Part shown: positions 21,301-28,331 of the stretch, in pieces | Numbering within the stretch: position 1 is the stretch's first letter | How the letters are laid out: each line of letters begins with the position of its first letter | Assembly (NCBI GenBank): GCA_035450685.1 | Contig: DAOTNF010000007.1 | Coordinates: forward strand, 39,640-103,639 | DNA length: 64,000 bases | Direction: 5' to 3' | DNA from: Syntrophosphaera sp035450685 | GTDB taxonomy: Bacteria > Cloacimonadota > Cloacimonadia > Cloacimonadales > Cloacimonadaceae | Translations under genes and position numbers: made by a program | Notes under the pieces: model-generated | The model's input: only the letters and a program-made list of their open reading frames with translations | What the model was told of the DNA's origin: nothing | Databases searched by the model: none

Positions 21301-23054
21301 TCCATCTGCAAGGCTACGCCAATTACGACGCCAACACCACCGCCAGCGGCGGCTTCACCATCCCCGGCGTATATGCCAACCAGACTTACGACTATGTGAT
21401 CATGGCGCCCGGATACACCTCGCTGCAGGGAACCATCAACGTGGGCGCATCCAACCACAACATGGGCACCATCACCCTCAACGAAATAGCTTACGCACCA
21501 CACTCGGTTGTTGCGGATGAGAACGACGCCGGAACAGTAGTCGAACTCACCTGGCAGGCGCCTGATCCCAACGCCGTTGAAATTACGGAAAGCTTTGAAG
21601 ACACCGTCTTCCCGCCCGAGGATTGGACCCAGACCATCACCAATACCGGCGAGGCCAACAGCGCCGGATTGTACCCCACCTGGTGCCGCTTTGGAACGAC
21701 CACCCTCAATGGCCAGCAGGCCAATCCCACGGACGGCGCTTACCAGTGCGGCCTGGTGTGGAATTATAACCATCAGGACGAATGGCTGATCACACCCGCC
21801 TTCAACTGCCCGCCCTCGGCATACCTGAGCTTCGACTCCTTTGTGTTCCTGGGATCCACACACGAAGACCACTACTACGTGAAAATCTCCCAGGACAACG
21901 GAGCCACCTGGACCGAGATCTGGGACGCCTCCGCGCAGACCGGCGGCTGGAACTACTATGCCTCCCCCATCACCATCGACCTGGCCGTTTACAGCGGACA
22001 GCAGATCAAGCTGGCCTTCAACGCCACCGATGGTCCCGATGACACCGGCCTCTGGTATCATTGGGTAATCGACAACATCTATATCGGCAATGCCTTGACC
22101 CCCGCGGCCGCTCCTGCCCAAACCATCCGCTTCAGCGAGGCTGACCTGGTGGTCAAATCCGCTGGCACAAGCGGCTTCAGTGTCCGCCCGCTGGCAAACG
22201 GCAATCCATCCCGTGACCAGCGCAACGGCGGCAACCGCGAAGAGCCCAGGCTGCCCTTCCCGGATGAAATCCGCGCGGTGCCCCAAAACGGCCGCCCGCT
22301 TGTCGGATACAAGGTGTGGCGCCTTACCCAGGGCAACGAAAACAACGAAGCATCCTGGCTGTGCCTCACTCCCGAAGTGATCACGGAAACCAACCTCAGC
22401 GACACCGGCTGGCAATCTGTGCCAAATGGCAACTACCGCTGGGCGGTGAAAGCCATCTACTTAAACGACGTTAGCTCCGTGCCGTCGTTCTCCGGCGTGA
22501 TCGAGAAGATCCAGTACACCGGCCTGATCGCCGGCGTGGTGCGGGGTGCCAACAGCACACCCATAGCCGGAGCCCAGATCACCGCCAACGGCGTTACCGC
22601 GACAACCAACAACGGCGGCGCCTACACCCTGATGCTGCCCGTGGGAACCTATGACGTGACAGCCTCCGCAACCGGATATGTCTCCCAAACCGCCCAGGGA
22701 ATACAGGTGAACGCCAACCAGACCACCACCCTGAACTTCATAATGGCTCTGCCCAATGATGATGTGGTGGAGGTCGCGGCAACCGCCCTGATCGGCAACT
22801 ACCCCAACCCCTTCAACCCCGAAACCACCATCAGCTATAGCGTTAAAGAGCTCTCCCCGGTGAAGATCGAAATCTACAACACCAAGGGACAGCTCATCCG
22901 CACCCTGGTCAACCAGATCCAGCCCCGCGGATTCTATAGCGAAATCTGGAACGGAACAGATGAGCGCGGCAACCCGGTCGCAAGCGGCGTTTACATGTAT
23001 CGCATGACCGCTGGCAATTACCGCAGCCACAGAAAGATGATGCTCATCAAATAG
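15387..23054 (+). CDS. Giant secreted multi-repeat protein with T9SS type A sorting domain
   Basis: 2555 residues starting after TAAGGAG. The signal peptide is MKRLVIFTLFLLLVVSAFA. Residues to about 300 are an adhesin-like region with an Fn3-like segment. Three related units of about 557 residues start near 302, 860 and 1417. Each has a MAM/cleaved-adhesin-like beta sandwich (with DVVFEE/DDV ends), a CARDB-like Ig domain (PNDLACTALTGN...), a third beta domain, and in units 1-2 a choice-of-anchor D/ASPM-SPD2-Hydin-like domain (SPSSHDFGTVLMNTTQNQ). Two carboxypeptidase-regulatory-like domains, another cleaved-adhesin-like module and one more regulatory-like domain follow. The end is a Por sorting domain (NYPNPFNPETTISY ... 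ASGVYMYRMTAGNY). It is predicted to be surface-exposed; ligand unknown. Confidence 0.88.
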   Translation: MKRLVIFTLFLLLVVSAFAESYTIGDGTSTQSYIPFYGFYNYNWSKVIYTQAEINAAGLTSASNIIGIGFFVGNSPSHYSMLDQRVFVRHTTAPAYETTDVGYPDNTQFQQVFQGNLTYNGGGWFYIAFSAPFAWNGSQNIEFLFENWDSTWSSNYPNFQYTSTNPDYKAVYKHQDASFPAVDGTRTYNRPNIQLITPTTTPPDPAVAVSPQPGATLVSPFATLNWLPGNIWPDGYRLSFGTNNPPTNHVNNQDMGLATTYDPSPDLQLNTTYYWQVVPYNAHGSASNCPVWSFTTHGDPGVTTLPYSQNWDAVTAPELPFDWTNIVQSTSASATVSTYSSNTYAHSLPNCVRLYNPSDSEATLILVGPPIMAPLSVDTIRLRFWARSSSSNYPLSIGVMSNPQDPATYTELHNLSLTTTITEYVVNLSSYTGTGTHICFKHGLGGTSRSLYVDDVVFEEIAPNDLACTALTGNTTPSAGTESTYSATIHNNGTATQSVYTVKLYDGNNTELASVSGTTVEPDATAQIALNWTPAAEGPASLYAKVFLAGDINPTNDQSPNLDVSVQPAGSIVVTVGEGNLAEGVPLEFYYKHSLHQAIYFQNELNMFGHITALTFYNNFVTDLPGKPCKFWLGQTNLNDLSGGWILPSDGLTLVYDGTVDFPSGQNTITIPLQTPFTYTHGNLVLYACRPMDSNYYSSSDNFQAQTVGNNRARLLRSDSTTYDPLNPSAAGTLSGTFAKTSFHMTSLGPDPMFIVSPSSHDFGTVLMNTTQNQTFTIANGGGGTLTVNSISISGNPFFTLQDLPTLPASLVIGQNITFVARYNPTAAGTHTATITITDNRGNRLTHTVELTGTCLDPSIYTLPYSQDFDSVTAPTLPIDWSAIVQSTSTSAVCATYASTTYAHSQPNCVRLYNPSDSEATLILVGPPIMAPLSVDTIRLKFWARSSGSNYPLSIGVMSNPQDPTTYTEVQNLSLTTTLTEYVVNLTSYTGTGTHICFKHGLGGTTRSLYVDDVVFEQIAPNDLACERLSGNTTPTAGNATTYNATIRNWGTASQSTYTVKLYNGDNVELATANGVTVAPDATVDVPLTWTPTAEGSVVLYAKVFLAGDINPTNDQSPNLNVLVMPSGIHVVIVGEGTSLDGRPVEFYYKNSLFQCLYYPEELGMFGSITALSFYNNFVTNLPDKPTKLWLGSTQSSDLSAGWILPSDGLTLVYDGNVTYPSGENTITIPLQTPYNYTGGNLVLYANRPWEDAYYSSNDDFRVQTVGSNRARLLRADSTQYDPAAPSAAGTLSGTFPMTGFHLGPIGNTPLFTVSATAVDFGTILVNTDNTRQISIGNAGGGSFTINSISIAGNPFYTLSGLPALPATVNFGQPLNFTLNYSPTTEGTHTATITIVDNINRETHTITVTANCIDTQITTLPYVQNFDAVATPDLPPDWGSIIQSTSTSAFVGTYASTTYAHSQPSCVRLYNPSDANATLILLAPPYAPAIATNTTRVKFWARSSSSNYPLSVGVIADPLDPTTYTEVQSIALTTTITEYVVPFNGYTGAGHTIAFKHGLGGTGRSLYLDDVMLEVIPDNDLAATAIAGNYTPSLGQPSTYTASVFNWGTQPQSTYEVKLFKVATPTDIELATAPGVQVAPGATASVALTWTPDTEGAATIYARVVLTGDQNNLNDRSPDLNVLVQPAGIFAYTVGDGSQTARTPIDFYFKNSVQQYLIYPAEIGNFIGIFTGMYLYNNFIQDLLDKPINVWLGTTTLEDMSGGWVPIQNHTQVFSGNLNFPIGENVITIPFANPYLYLNGENLILTFQRPMDESYYNSSNYFKAQTVGSNRARKIQSDSTVYDPADMTATGTLTGQFPMTTFFGIPGGVGHLNGTVTGAGGTPLEGVAVAFATGGYHTVTNAQGQYQINNILPNTYTVNFSAYGHVDATRTVTIAEDETETLNVSMTPMAMVNVTGQVNASDTGAGISGASIHLQGYANYDANTTASGGFTIPGVYANQTYDYVIMAPGYTSLQGTINVGASNHNMGTITLNEIAYAPHSVVADENDAGTVVELTWQAPDPNAVEITESFEDTVFPPEDWTQTITNTGEANSAGLYPTWCRFGTTTLNGQQANPTDGAYQCGLVWNYNHQDEWLITPAFNCPPSAYLSFDSFVFLGSTHEDHYYVKISQDNGATWTEIWDASAQTGGWNYYASPITIDLAVYSGQQIKLAFNATDGPDDTGLWYHWVIDNIYIGNALTPAAAPAQTIRFSEADLVVKSAGTSGFSVRPLANGNPSRDQRNGGNREEPRLPFPDEIRAVPQNGRPLVGYKVWRLTQGNENNEASWLCLTPEVITETNLSDTGWQSVPNGNYRWAVKAIYLNDVSSVPSFSGVIEKIQYTGLIAGVVRGANSTPIAGAQITANGVTATTNNGGAYTLMLPVGTYDVTASATGYVSQTAQGIQVNANQTTTLNFIMALPNDDVVEVAATALIGNYPNPFNPETTISYSVKELSPVKIEIYNTKGQLIRTLVNQIQPRGFYSEIWNGTDERGNPVASGVYMYRMTAGNYRSHRKMMLIK
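16293..17966 (+). repeat. Intragenic repeat unit 1 of the giant surface protein
   Basis: About 1674 bases (558 codons), beginning at the TTLPYSQNWD codons. Long stretches are almost base-identical with unit 2, for example around 16435-16610 versus 18109-18287. Confidence 0.8.
17967..19637 (+). repeat. Intragenic repeat unit 2 of the giant surface protein
   Basis: About 1671 bases (557 codons), beginning at YTLPYSQDFD. It has the same domain order as unit 1, ending in the choice-of-anchor-like domain. Confidence 0.8.
19638..20990 (+). repeat. Intragenic repeat unit 3 (shorter, diverged)
   Basis: Begins at TTLPYVQNFD and follows the same order but lacks the choice-of-anchor-like domain. It passes directly into carboxypeptidase-regulatory-like domains. 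It is more diverged from units 1 and 2 than they are from each other. Confidence 0.7.
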
Positions 23055-23105
23055 ACAAGCTCAACCGCCTCCGCCGCGTCCTGCGTGCGGTGGCTCAGAT
23101 TACAG

Positions 23106-23136
23106 CCCCCGGGGTCAGTCCCGGGGGTTTTTCTTT
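23106..23136 (+). terminator. Rho-independent terminator after the giant surface protein
   Basis: Perfect 8-bp stem CCCCCGGG (23106-23113) / CCCGGGGG (23120-23127), loop GTCAGT, then TTTTTCTTT. It lies about 50 bases past the stop codon. Confidence 0.9.
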
Positions 23137-23758
23137 GTCCGTGATGAGGCTGTTTTGGACCTGGTGTGGCTGCGTTGTCACGCGGTTCGCGCAGATATAC
23201 GCGGATAAAAGGCGCGGATTGCCACGGATTGGGGTTATAAAGGGGGCGGTTGCTTTGGGGGTCTGGTGCTTGTTTCTAAAAGACTGGATCACGGGTCAAG
23301 CCCGTGATGACGCGGGATGTAGCTTGGTTGGCGTTGTTTCAGGACTGGGTGCAATGATGTGGCTTTAAAAGACTGGATCCCGGGTCAAGCGTAGCTTGCC
23401 CGGGATGACGCGGTTTTTAGTCTGCGGTGGTTTGGTTTGGGGTCTGGTGGGACTTGTTGCGGGGGTTACACCATTTCACCTTTCCACCTTTCCACCTCAA
23501 AAGAACCTTTCCACAAAATCCCTGCCCCCGTCCCGCCGCCCCCATACCGCCCTCCTTTGCCACCACTGGTTTTTGGGGTATCATCCTTAGGTATGTGGTT
23601 GCGAAGTTAAGGATGACCCCAGGTAAACCCCAGGAAATCTACAGGATGCAAAGGGGAGCGGTATCAGGGCGGCGGGACGGGGGCGGGCAAACTTTTCCTT
23701 GACAGGCAGGCAATCCCTTTTTTGCTTGCCAATATCACAAATAACAGAGGTTTGCAGA
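23137..23758. repeat. Repeat island 3
   Basis: No gene seen. Pieces in minus orientation include GCAGATATACGCGGATAA (about 23190), two AAAAGACTGGAT...CCCGGG/GTGATGACGCGG hairpin units (23277-23332 and 23367-23415) and pyrimidine runs TTTCACCTTTCCACC (about 23470-23515). A degenerate palindrome P3 has arms TCATCCTTA (23581-23589) and TAAGGATGA (23608-23616). A TTGACA at 23699-23704 could be the -35 of the next operon, but no good -10 is seen. Confidence 0.6.
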
Positions 23759-24241
23759 ATGGAACTCCTGCTCGAACAACTGCAATTCCCATCGGACGCC
23801 AACATCATCTTGGGGCAAAGCCATTTCATCAAGACCCTGGAAGACCTTTACGAGGTGATGGTAAACAGCGTTCCCGGGGCAAAATTCGGCATCGCCTTCA
23901 GCGAAGCGTCCGGACCCTGCCTGATCCGCAAGGACGGCACCGACAACGACTTGATCGAATGCGCGGTGGAAAACCTGCTGCGCCTGAAAGCCGGGCACTG
24001 CTTCCTGATCGTGATGCGCGGCGCCTTCCCCATCAACGTTCTGAACTCCGTGAAAGATTGCCGCGAGGTGACACACGTGTTTTGCGCCACCGCCAATCCG
24101 GTGCAGGTGGTATTGGCCGCCAGCGAACAGGGCAGAGGCATCCTGGGCGTGATCGACGGCTCCTCTCCCAAAGGCATTGAGCTGGATACGGACATCACCC
24201 AGCGCAAGAAATTTTTGCGGGATATCGGTTACAAGCGCTGA
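23759..24241 (+). CDS. Adenosine-specific kinase family protein
   Basis: 160 residues from the ATG at 23759 (GAGG eight bases upstream); the longer frame to 23699 lacks a ribosome site. Signature patches of the PF04008 family are clear: ANIILGQSHFIKTLEDLYE, FGIAFSEASGPCLIRKDG, AFPINVLNSVKDCREVT, FCATANPVQVV, and GRGILGVIDGSSPKGIE. Members bind adenosine or adenine nucleotides; the name comes from structural work and the physiological role is not established. The stop abuts the thpR ATG, so the genes are coupled. Confidence 0.88.
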   Translation: MELLLEQLQFPSDANIILGQSHFIKTLEDLYEVMVNSVPGAKFGIAFSEASGPCLIRKDGTDNDLIECAVENLLRLKAGHCFLIVMRGAFPINVLNSVKDCREVTHVFCATANPVQVVLAASEQGRGILGVIDGSSPKGIELDTDITQRKKFLRDIGYKR

Positions 24242-24793
24242 ATGAACTACCGCTGTTTTATCGCGCTGGAGGCGGTTGACCCGCTGCGCGGCCATCTGGA
24301 GGAGCATCTGCGGCGTTTTCGCCCCAGGACCGGCGTCAACTGGGTGAAGGATGAAAACCTTCATCTGACCCTGCTCTTTCTGGGCGATGTGGATTCCACC
24401 CGTGTGCCCGAACTGGCTGAAATCGTGGATGAATGCGTGTGCCGCAGGCGTCCCCTCTGGCTTTCCCTGCGTGGTTTGGACCTTTTTCCCGCCAGGTCTC
24501 CGCGCCTGATCTGGGCAAGCCTGGACGCGCGGGACGACGAACCGCGCCTGCTGCACAAAGACCTGTTGAGCCAGACGCGGCAAGCAGGCTTCGAGCCGGA
24601 CTCCAAGCCGCTGAAGCTGCATATCACCCTGGGGCGGATCAAAAGGCAGTTGCCGGTCTGGCTGGAAGAAGAAATCCTGCAAAGCGAGGTGGACAGCGCC
24701 TGGCAGCCGCAAACCGCGGTGACGCTTTACCGCAGCATCCTGAAGCCGGAAGGCCCCACCTATCACGTTTTGAATCAATATATTATACCATAA
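24242..24793 (+). CDS. thpR: RNA 2',3'-cyclic phosphodiesterase (2'-5' RNA ligase family)
   Basis: 183 residues with the two HxTx motifs of the 2H phosphoesterase superfamily: NLHLTLLFLG (H41) and LKLHITLGRI (about 128). It begins MNYRCFIALE as in typical ThpR proteins. The enzyme opens 2',3'-cyclic phosphates on RNA and can reverse as a 2'-5' ligase in vitro. The ATG immediately follows the preceding stop, and recA starts 10 bases after its own stop, a common ThpR-RecA neighbourhood. Confidence 0.9.
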   Translation: MNYRCFIALEAVDPLRGHLEEHLRRFRPRTGVNWVKDENLHLTLLFLGDVDSTRVPELAEIVDECVCRRRPLWLSLRGLDLFPARSPRLIWASLDARDDEPRLLHKDLLSQTRQAGFEPDSKPLKLHITLGRIKRQLPVWLEEEILQSEVDSAWQPQTAVTLYRSILKPEGPTYHVLNQYIIP

Positions 24794-24803
24794 GGAAGTC
24801 AAT

Positions 24804-25856
24804 ATGCTGGAAAAGAACAAACAAGCCGCGCTCAAGACTGCGATCTCGCAATTGGAAAAGAAATATGGCGTGGGCACCCTCATGCGCCTGGGAGACAGTC
24901 CCCAGAAGGTGGTGGACGCCATCCCCACCGGCGCTTTCAACCTGGATATCGCCTTGGGCATCGGCGGAATTCCCCGCGGCCGGGTGACTGAGATCTACGG
25001 CGCCGAAGCCAGCGGCAAGACCACCCTGGCGCTGCACATCGCCGCCGAGACCCAAAAGCTTGGCGGACTGGTGGCTTTCATCGACGCGGAGCACGCCCTG
25101 GACATCGCCTATGCCAAGAAACTGGGCGTGCAGACGGAAGACTTGCTGCTTTCCCAGCCGGATGGCGGGGAGCAGGCTTTGGAGATTTGCGAGACCCTGG
25201 TGCGCAGTTCGGCTGTTGACCTGGTGATCGTGGACTCGGTGGCGGCGCTGGTGCCCAAGGCCGAGATCGAAGGCGAGATGGGCGACAGCCACGTGGGATT
25301 GCAGGCGCGCCTGATGAGCCAGGCCCTGCGCAAGCTCACCGCCATCGTATCCAAATCCAACACCGCCGTGGTGTTCATCAACCAGACCCGCATGAAGATC
25401 GGCGTCACCGCCTATATGAACCCCGAAACCACCACCGGCGGCGTGGCGCTCAAGTTTTACGCCACGGTGCGCATGGAAGTGCGTTATGCCGGCGCCATCC
25501 GCTATGGCAGCGCGGATTCCGACATCATCGGCGCCAAGACCCGGGTGAAGATCGTCAAAAACAAGCTCGCCCCGCCTTTCAGGACGGTCTATTTCCCCAT
25601 TATCTTCGGCGAAGGCATCTCCAACATCGACATCATCATTGAGTTGGGCATCGAGATGGGGCTGATCAAAAAGAGCGGCTCCTGGTTTTCCTATGAGGAC
25701 GTCAAACTTGGCCAGGGCATGGAAAAGACCAAACAATACCTCAAAGATACACCCGATCTGCTGAAGGAGATCGAAGAAAAGGTGCGCGCCAAGGTGAGCC
25801 CCGAAAATTTGAATTCTGTGGACACCGATGCGGCTGAGGATAAACCCGAAGAATAA
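24804..25856 (+). CDS. recA: Recombinase RecA
   Basis: 350 residues. Walker A is GAEASGKTT (66-74), a slight variant of the usual GPESSGKTT. Walker B lies in DLVIVDSVAALVPKAE, and the L2/ATP-cap regions are conserved (VVFINQTRMKIG, NPETTTGG). The acidic C-terminal tail is typical. It starts after AAGGAAG. recX begins inside its last codons, in another frame. Confidence 0.98.
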   Translation: MLEKNKQAALKTAISQLEKKYGVGTLMRLGDSPQKVVDAIPTGAFNLDIALGIGGIPRGRVTEIYGAEASGKTTLALHIAAETQKLGGLVAFIDAEHALDIAYAKKLGVQTEDLLLSQPDGGEQALEICETLVRSSAVDLVIVDSVAALVPKAEIEGEMGDSHVGLQARLMSQALRKLTAIVSKSNTAVVFINQTRMKIGVTAYMNPETTTGGVALKFYATVRMEVRYAGAIRYGSADSDIIGAKTRVKIVKNKLAPPFRTVYFPIIFGEGISNIDIIIELGIEMGLIKKSGSWFSYEDVKLGQGMEKTKQYLKDTPDLLKEIEEKVRAKVSPENLNSVDTDAAEDKPEE

Positions 25857-26451
25857 ACTCGCGGTTATAATCGAGATAGACGGCGTGAATCAGGGCACCC
25901 TTCCCAGAAGGGTGCTCCCGCCGAGCTTTCCGGAAGGTTTTGAAGGAGAGGCGGATAGCGGAGAGACCGGAGAACTGCTCGACCTGCTGCGCGCCAGGGC
26001 TTTCAACCTGCTGCTGGACTGGCTGGCCAAGTCCGAACACAGCACCCTGCAATGCCGCGCCTACCTGAAACGGCACCTCTTCCATCCCAGCCTGGCGGAA
26101 GAAGCCATCGAACGCCTGAAGCAACTAAACTATCTGAGCGACGAACGCTTCGCGGAAACCCTCATCCGCTCCTATGCCAACCGCCGCGCCAGCCGCCGCG
26201 CGATCATCGCCAAACTGCGTGAGCAACGCATCCCCTCCTCCCTCTGGGAACCTCTTTTGGCGGAGATCTATCCCCGGCAGGAGGCCTCCTCCAACCTGCG
26301 GGAGCTGCTGGCCAGATATTGCGCCAGCCACAGCGAACTGCCCCGCAACAAGCTGCGGGAAAAGGCCTTCACCCACTTCTTCCGCAAAGGATTTGAGCTG
26401 CAGGACATCCAGAGCGCCTGGGAAGCTTTGGGACGGCCCTCATCCGGCTGA
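25828..26451 (+). CDS. recX: RecX family regulatory protein
   Basis: 207 residues, overlapping the 3' end of recA by 29 bases in another frame. Helical-repeat RecX features are visible: FNLLLDWLAKSEHSTLQCRAYL, YLSDERFAETLIRSYANRRA and SRRAIIAKLREQRIP (each cited in part). RecX caps or disassembles RecA filaments. The exact start is uncertain because of the overlap; the ATG at 25828 is the first in frame. Confidence 0.85.
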   Translation: MRLRINPKNKLAVIIEIDGVNQGTLPRRVLPPSFPEGFEGEADSGETGELLDLLRARAFNLLLDWLAKSEHSTLQCRAYLKRHLFHPSLAEEAIERLKQLNYLSDERFAETLIRSYANRRASRRAIIAKLREQRIPSSLWEPLLAEIYPRQEASSNLRELLARYCASHSELPRNKLREKAFTHFFRKGFELQDIQSAWEALGRPSSG

Positions 26452-26480
26452 AGCCCCTCCATCCCCCTGCCGCGGAGGCC

Positions 26481-26510
26481 AAAAAAGAACCGGCGCTGAT
26501 TGGCCGGTCC
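26481..26510 (-). terminator. Rho-independent terminator for the small membrane protein gene
   Basis: Read on the minus strand: stem GGACCGGC/GCCGGTTC (8 bp, one G-T wobble), 8-base loop, then TTTTTT. It lies 30 bases past the stop of the gene at 26540 and just after recX on the other strand. Confidence 0.8.
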
Positions 26511-26539
26511 TGGAATAATAGCAGTAATAGCGGTTAGTG

Positions 26540-26809
26540 TCAGGTTAGGGCACTCATCATCCCCAGCATTGTGCCTCCAAAGAGAAGCATCCATGCTATC
26601 CAGATAACGAGGAGGACAGCCCAGAAAATCAGCAGGGTGATCGCCCAGTTTTTGCGGTTGGGATTGCCGCTGCCACCCGCCGCCCAAACGATCACCATAA
26701 TTATGTTGACGGCGGGAATCATCATCACCAGGAAGGTAACCACCCAATTGCCCACAGTCATCACCGGGGCTACCGGTTGCATGCCAAAGTTGGGGTTGTT
26801 CTGGTCCAT
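26540..26809 (-). CDS. Small two-TM membrane protein
   Basis: 89 residues from the ATG at 26809, with AAGGAGG nine bases upstream. A longer frame to 26866 is less likely. Two hydrophobic segments (WVVTFLVMMIPAVNIIMVIVWAA, cited in parts: WVVTFLVMMIP and NIIMVIVWAA; and ITLLIFWAVLLVIWIAWMLL) flank a conserved GSGNPNRKNWA loop. This is the pattern of a widespread small membrane protein family with the xNWA loop. Function unknown. Confidence 0.75.
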   Translation of the reverse strand: MDQNNPNFGMQPVAPVMTVGNWVVTFLVMMIPAVNIIMVIVWAAGGSGNPNRKNWAITLLIFWAVLLVIWIAWMLLFGGTMLGMMSALT

Positions 26810-26902
26810 GAAGCGGAGCCTCCTTTTAGTTTTTGCATAATTATATGCCTGCGGAGAATGTGTCAAGCATTAGTTCAGTTTTGTTTGGCGGATGGGCTGG
26901 AA

Positions 26903-27547
26903 TCAGACCCCCACGCGCTTGCAGTATTGGTGGATCGGACACTCGGCGCAGCGCGGCTTGCGGGGGGTGCAAAGGTTTTGCCCGAAGGCCACCAGAAAAG
27001 AGTTGTAATTCAGCCAGTGCCTGTCGGGCAGGATCTTCCTCAGGGCCATCTCGCTCTCCAGCGGGGTCTTGGTGCGGATGTAGCCCCAGCGGTTGCTGAT
27101 GCGGTGCACGTGCACATCCACGCAGATGGCGGGCAGGCCAAAAGCCACCGCGCGCACCAGGTTGGCGGTCTTGCGTCCCACCCCGGGAAGCTGCAGCAGA
27201 TCATCTATTTCAGAGGGCACCTCTCCGCCAAAGCGTTCCTTCAGCACGGCGGGAAGCTGCTTGAGATGCTTTGTCTTTTCATTGTGGAAACCCACCTGGC
27301 GGATCAGGCCGTTCAGCTTGGCGGCGCTGAGCTTTTCCAGGTCATCCGGAGTCTGCACCACCTGAAACAGCGCTTCCGACGCTTTGGCTGTGGTCTGGTC
27401 TTTGGTGCGGGCACTGAGGATGGTGGCAACCAGCACCTTGAAGGGGTCTTTGGTCTGAATCTGGATCAGGTCAACGATGGGGGTCTGCACGCTGTGGAAG
27501 TGCTTTTCCAGCTCTACCATCACCGCGTCGATGTCGAATTTTGCCAT
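26903..27547 (-). CDS. nth: Endonuclease III
   Basis: 214 residues from the ATG at 27547, after AAGGAA. The helix-hairpin-helix LPGVGRKTANL holds the catalytic lysine K126, the catalytic aspartate is D144 in VDVHVHR, and the 4Fe-4S cluster ligands are C193, C200, C203 and C209 in the C-x6-C-x2-C-x5-C spacing. This bifunctional glycosylase/AP lyase removes oxidised pyrimidines in base excision repair. It is divergent from the SRAP gene, with only 88 bases between them. Confidence 0.96.
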   Translation of the reverse strand: MAKFDIDAVMVELEKHFHSVQTPIVDLIQIQTKDPFKVLVATILSARTKDQTTAKASEALFQVVQTPDDLEKLSAAKLNGLIRQVGFHNEKTKHLKQLPAVLKERFGGEVPSEIDDLLQLPGVGRKTANLVRAVAFGLPAICVDVHVHRISNRWGYIRTKTPLESEMALRKILPDRHWLNYNSFLVAFGQNLCTPRKPRCAECPIHQYCKRVGV

Positions 27548-27635
27548 GTTTTTTCCTTGCAAATCACTCTGTTCTCAAAATAATGATTGCAGGTTTTGGC
27601 AGCCCCGCTATCTTGTCAACCAGAAGGAGTTTGCC

Positions 27636-28301
27636 ATGTGCGGAAGATTTGCCCAGGTGATCAAGCACGACCAGTTGCAAAAGCTGGCCAAAGAGCTGCG
27701 CCTCAATCAGGAGAGCCAGCAGTTGGAATTCAACTACAACCTCGCGCCCACCCAGCCCGCGATGGCGGTGGTGAGCCAGGCTGCGGGGCGTTATCTGGGG
27801 GTTTTCCGCTGGGGCCTGATCCCCTCCTGGAGCAGGGAGATACCTCCCTTCCCGCTGTTCAACGTGAGGGCGGAGACCATCACCGCCAAGCCCAGCTTCC
27901 GGGGAGGCCTACAACGCCGCCGCTGCCTCGTGCCCGCCACGGGGTTCTATGAATGGAGGCAAAGCGACAAGCAGCCCTTCTTCATCCACGCCGCCCAGGG
28001 GGATTTGCTCTGGATGGCTGCCATCTACGACGCCTGGAGCTCTCCGGACGGCAGTTACGTTCCCTCGCTGGGCATCATCACCACCGAAGCCAACTCCCCC
28101 ATGCGGGCCCTGCACCACAGGATGCCGGTGCTGCTCTGGGGGGATGACCGCCTCGCCTGGCTGGAACATAGCCAGCAGGACGCGCTGGACTTCGTTCCCC
28201 TGCTCAAACCCGCGCCGGATGACTCCATCGCGCTGTATCCCGTGAGCAAATACGTAAACAAGGTGGGCAACAACGGCGAGGAGTGCCTGAAACCGCTGTA
28301 G
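27636..28301 (+). CDS. SOS response-associated peptidase family (SRAP/YedK-HMCES-like)
   Basis: 221 residues from the ATG at 27636, preceded by AAGGAG; the in-frame extension to 27477 overlaps nth and is rejected. The catalytic C2 (MCGRF) is exposed after Met removal. Other active-site residues are N76 in FNVRAET, E106 in ATGFYEW and the histidine of HHRMPVLL. SRAP proteins form a stable thiazolidine crosslink with abasic sites in single-stranded DNA and shield them from breakage. Its place beside nth fits abasic-site repair. Confidence 0.93.
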   Translation: MCGRFAQVIKHDQLQKLAKELRLNQESQQLEFNYNLAPTQPAMAVVSQAAGRYLGVFRWGLIPSWSREIPPFPLFNVRAETITAKPSFRGGLQRRRCLVPATGFYEWRQSDKQPFFIHAAQGDLLWMAAIYDAWSSPDGSYVPSLGIITTEANSPMRALHHRMPVLLWGDDRLAWLEHSQQDALDFVPLLKPAPDDSIALYPVSKYVNKVGNNGEECLKPL

Positions 28302-28331
28302 GCTTCCTGCAAAGGCTGCTACGGTATCAGA

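Noticed and set aside
20841..22415. 524-codon ORF antisense to the giant surface protein
   Set aside because: No ribosome site and no domain; composition is a shadow of the coding strand.
27477..27635. N-terminal extension of the SRAP protein
   Set aside because: It overlaps nth, and SRAP catalysis requires Cys at position 2, which fixes the start at 27636.
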